Source of the DNA: Laccaria trichodermophora | Lineage: Eukaryota; Basidiomycota; Agaricomycetes; Agaricales; Hydnangiaceae | NCBI GenBank assembly: GCA_018417955.1 | Contig: JACTVC010000002.1 | Span: 1,240,001 to 1,304,000, forward strand | DNA: 64,000 nucleotides | Direction of reading: 5' to 3' | In this document: positions 61,949 through 64,000 of the stretch, piece by piece | How positions within the stretch are numbered: position 1 is the first letter of the stretch | How the letters are laid out: each line of letters opens with the position of its first letter | Notes under the pieces: generated by a model | Databases searched by the model: none | What the model was told of the DNA's origin: nothing | The model's input: the letters and a program-made list of their open reading frames with translations, nothing else | Made by a program: the position numbers and the translations under genes

Positions 61949-64000
61949 ATGGCGTTCAGAAACTTAAAATCACTTCTCAATGTACATTGTCTCTCCTACC
62001 TCAAAAGACAAGTACTCATAAGTCATTATCTAGCGCCAGCGACCCCAAAACCAGGTCTGACTCCACCGGCGTTAAACGCGTCGATTCACGCTCAGCGTTG
62101 CCTGGCCCAGCTGCGCTCGAAGGACAAGAGCATCGAAAAATACATCTATCTGTCGCATCTTAAGAACGAGGATCCATCCATTTTTTACAGCTTGTGTTTA
62201 GAGAACATGGTTGAAATCACGCCTATAATCTACACGCCAACTGTTGGAGACGCATGTCTACAGTTTTCACATATTTATAGACGCCCCGAGGGCCTCGTCT
62301 GTATCCCACAACCAGTCACATTGTCAAGGAACTGACAATGAGGTTCTAGTATGTTTCCATAAAAGACAAGGGGAACATTCGTCGTGGTAAGCTCATTTGG
62401 CTACTCTATAGGTCAAGTTCGCTGATAACCTTTCAGTTCTCAACAATTGGCCAAAATTAGACGAAGCTCGTATCAGTGTCGTCACTGATGGTATGTCGAG
62501 CTTGCAGCATAATTACTTTCCCCTCATTTTTGGTCAGGTTCACGAATCCTCGGCTTGGGCGATCTTGGGGTTAATGGTATGGGAATTTCAATCGGGAAAC
62601 TCTCCTTGTACATTGCCGGTGCTGGGTATGTATGCGGCCGTGCCTCCTTTTTTGCTTAAATTTATTCCCGATAGTATTCGCCCAGAGTCTACCATCCCCA
62701 TTTGCCTTGACCTCGGAACAAACAATCAAAAGTTCTTGGACGACCCGTTCTACCTTGGAAACCGCCACCAGCGTGTATCAGACAGGGAAATGGAAGAGTT
62801 CATGGATGAATTTATGCATGAAATGTCTAGAGCATTTCCTAAGCTGGTGGTTCAATTTGAGGTTAGTTATGACTTTATCTTTTCTTTGCAGTGTCCACAT
62901 TGAATGCTCAATCAGGATTTCTCATCGGACAACGCATTCAAGTACCTCGACCGGTACCGTAATAAGTATGCGGTCTTCAACGATGACATACAAGGAACCG
63001 GAGCTGTCGTTCTGAGTGGCTTCCTTAATGCAGCCAAGATCGCTTCGGCCTCGTCGGGAAGGCCTCTCACATCTCATCGTATTCTCTTCTTCGGCGCTGG
63101 ATCAGCTGGCGTTGGTGTTGCCATGCAGCTTCAGAGCTTCTTCACCCTCCAAGGCCTGTCGACTGAGGAGGCTCGTCAACAAATCTATTTGATCGATTCA
63201 CAAGGCCTGGTCTATAATGGTCGTGGACGTCTTGCGGAATACAAAACATGTATGCTGCTATTTCCCTTATTCTTTTCGTGGATGCACTCATCTTCAAAAC
63301 CAGACTTCTCTAGGGACGACTACAGTGGACCTCCGATGACAAACATTCTGGACATCATTGATTATGTCAAACCCACTGCGCTCTTCGGTCTCTCTACTAT
63401 AGCGGTGAACATTGAGAGCAGCCTCGGTCCCTATTGCGATTCTGACATACTACTTTCAGGGTGCATTTACACCCGAGGTTATCCGAGCCATGGCCGCTTA
63501 TAACCCTCGCCCGATCGTTTTCCCTCTCTCGAATCCTGTCAGGCTGTCGGAGTGTTCTTTCGCGGAAGCAGTTGAACACACACAAGGTGCCGTGCTGTTC
63601 GCATCAGGCTCGCCGTTCCCTCAGCAACAGTATGAGGGGAGAACCCTGTACCCCGGGCAGGGAAACAATATGTACATTTTCCCTGGTTCGTCTTCCCATA
63701 CTCTCTTCTACTCTCTTTTATTCGGCTATTTTTTGTCGCTGATCGGGATTCAATTCTCAGGTCTTGGTTTGGGAGCTATCCTTGCTCGGGTGTCAAGTGT
63801 TACCGACAGCATGGTTGAGGCCTCGTCTCTGGGATTGGCGGATTCTTTGACGGATGAAGAACGGTCCCTTGGACTCCTGTACCCCAAGATCGAAAGGAGT
63901 ACGTCATGTTTTATTCCTGTCGTACTCTGCGTTGTGTTGACATGTCACCCTTTTCTTTTTCAGTCAGAGAGATTAGTGCTCACATCGCAAAAGCAGTGAT
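61949..64000 (+). CDS. NAD(P)-dependent malic enzyme, 3' end outside window
   Basis: Ten exons are visible: 61949-62296, 62350-62386, 62437-62490, 62538-62625, 62675-62861, 62916-63249, 63304-63414, 63460-63685, 63761-63898 and 63964 to the window end. Motifs: [63 protein letters not shown], the metal-site region [13 protein letters not shown] with [12 protein letters not shown], and the nucleotide-binding [14 protein letters not shown]. The enzyme decarboxylates malate to pyruvate. The N-terminus ([21 protein letters not shown]) is basic and free of acidic residues, which fits a mitochondrial targeting peptide, but targeting is inference. All intron phases agree, so the gene looks intact as far as seen. 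Confidence 0.9.

Overview
No database search was run; all calls come from reading the sequence and recalled family knowledge. The window looks like nuclear DNA of a basidiomycete, most likely a repeat-rich agaricomycete. Introns are short (about 45-70 nt, GT-AG with CTRAY-like branch sites), and the gene set fits: a NACHT STAND receptor, a long F-box protein, HNH proteins, a DUF6534-like membrane protein, a chromodomain Ty3-type retroelement and hAT transposases.

Layout. 1-14 kb is repeat territory. It holds a broken SAM-like gene, a 4.8-kb composite foldback block (1.46-6.22 kb) with several minisatellites and a nearly perfect 1.4-kb palindrome, a decayed Ty3-type pol (6.2-10.6 kb) split by a 1,595-bp solo LTR, a decayed hAT transposase on the minus strand, and a tRNA-like SINE head. 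14.4-23.4 kb is one extraordinary minus-strand gene. 23.8-38.5 kb is a patchwork of pseudogenes (RSA4/NLE1, a membrane protein), duplicated HNH genes and non-autonomous DNA transposons, several with intact target-site duplications. 39.1-48.5 kb is a compact housekeeping block: YRA1-like export adaptor, RPC31, RUD3-like golgin, an F-box protein and a tRNA-dihydrouridine synthase. 48.5-55.4 kb is poorly resolved and holds a 1.4-kb TIR element. 55.4-58.9 kb has a divergent polyol dehydrogenase/SDR pair, and 61.9-64 kb has the 5' part of a malic enzyme gene that runs off the window.

Main discovery. Downstream of the NACHT domain (23400-21704, minus) the gene appears to continue through about 102 consecutive exons of exactly 3 nt, each a single phase-0 codon between a canonical 3' splice site and a canonical 5' splice site. 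Twelve lie among unrelated introns (21531-20815). Eighty form what looks at first like a 69-bp minisatellite (20749-15299), whose unit is a 66-nt intron plus one codon. Ten more lie among unrelated introns (15228-14555). In the array the intron is conserved while the triplet varies. None of the 80 triplets is a stop. Indels fall in the introns, not in the triplets. The spliced residues lack Pro and Gly and show 3-4 hydrophobic spacing typical of a coiled coil. I read this as a receptor whose C-terminal region grows one codon at a time by tandem duplication of an intron-codon unit.
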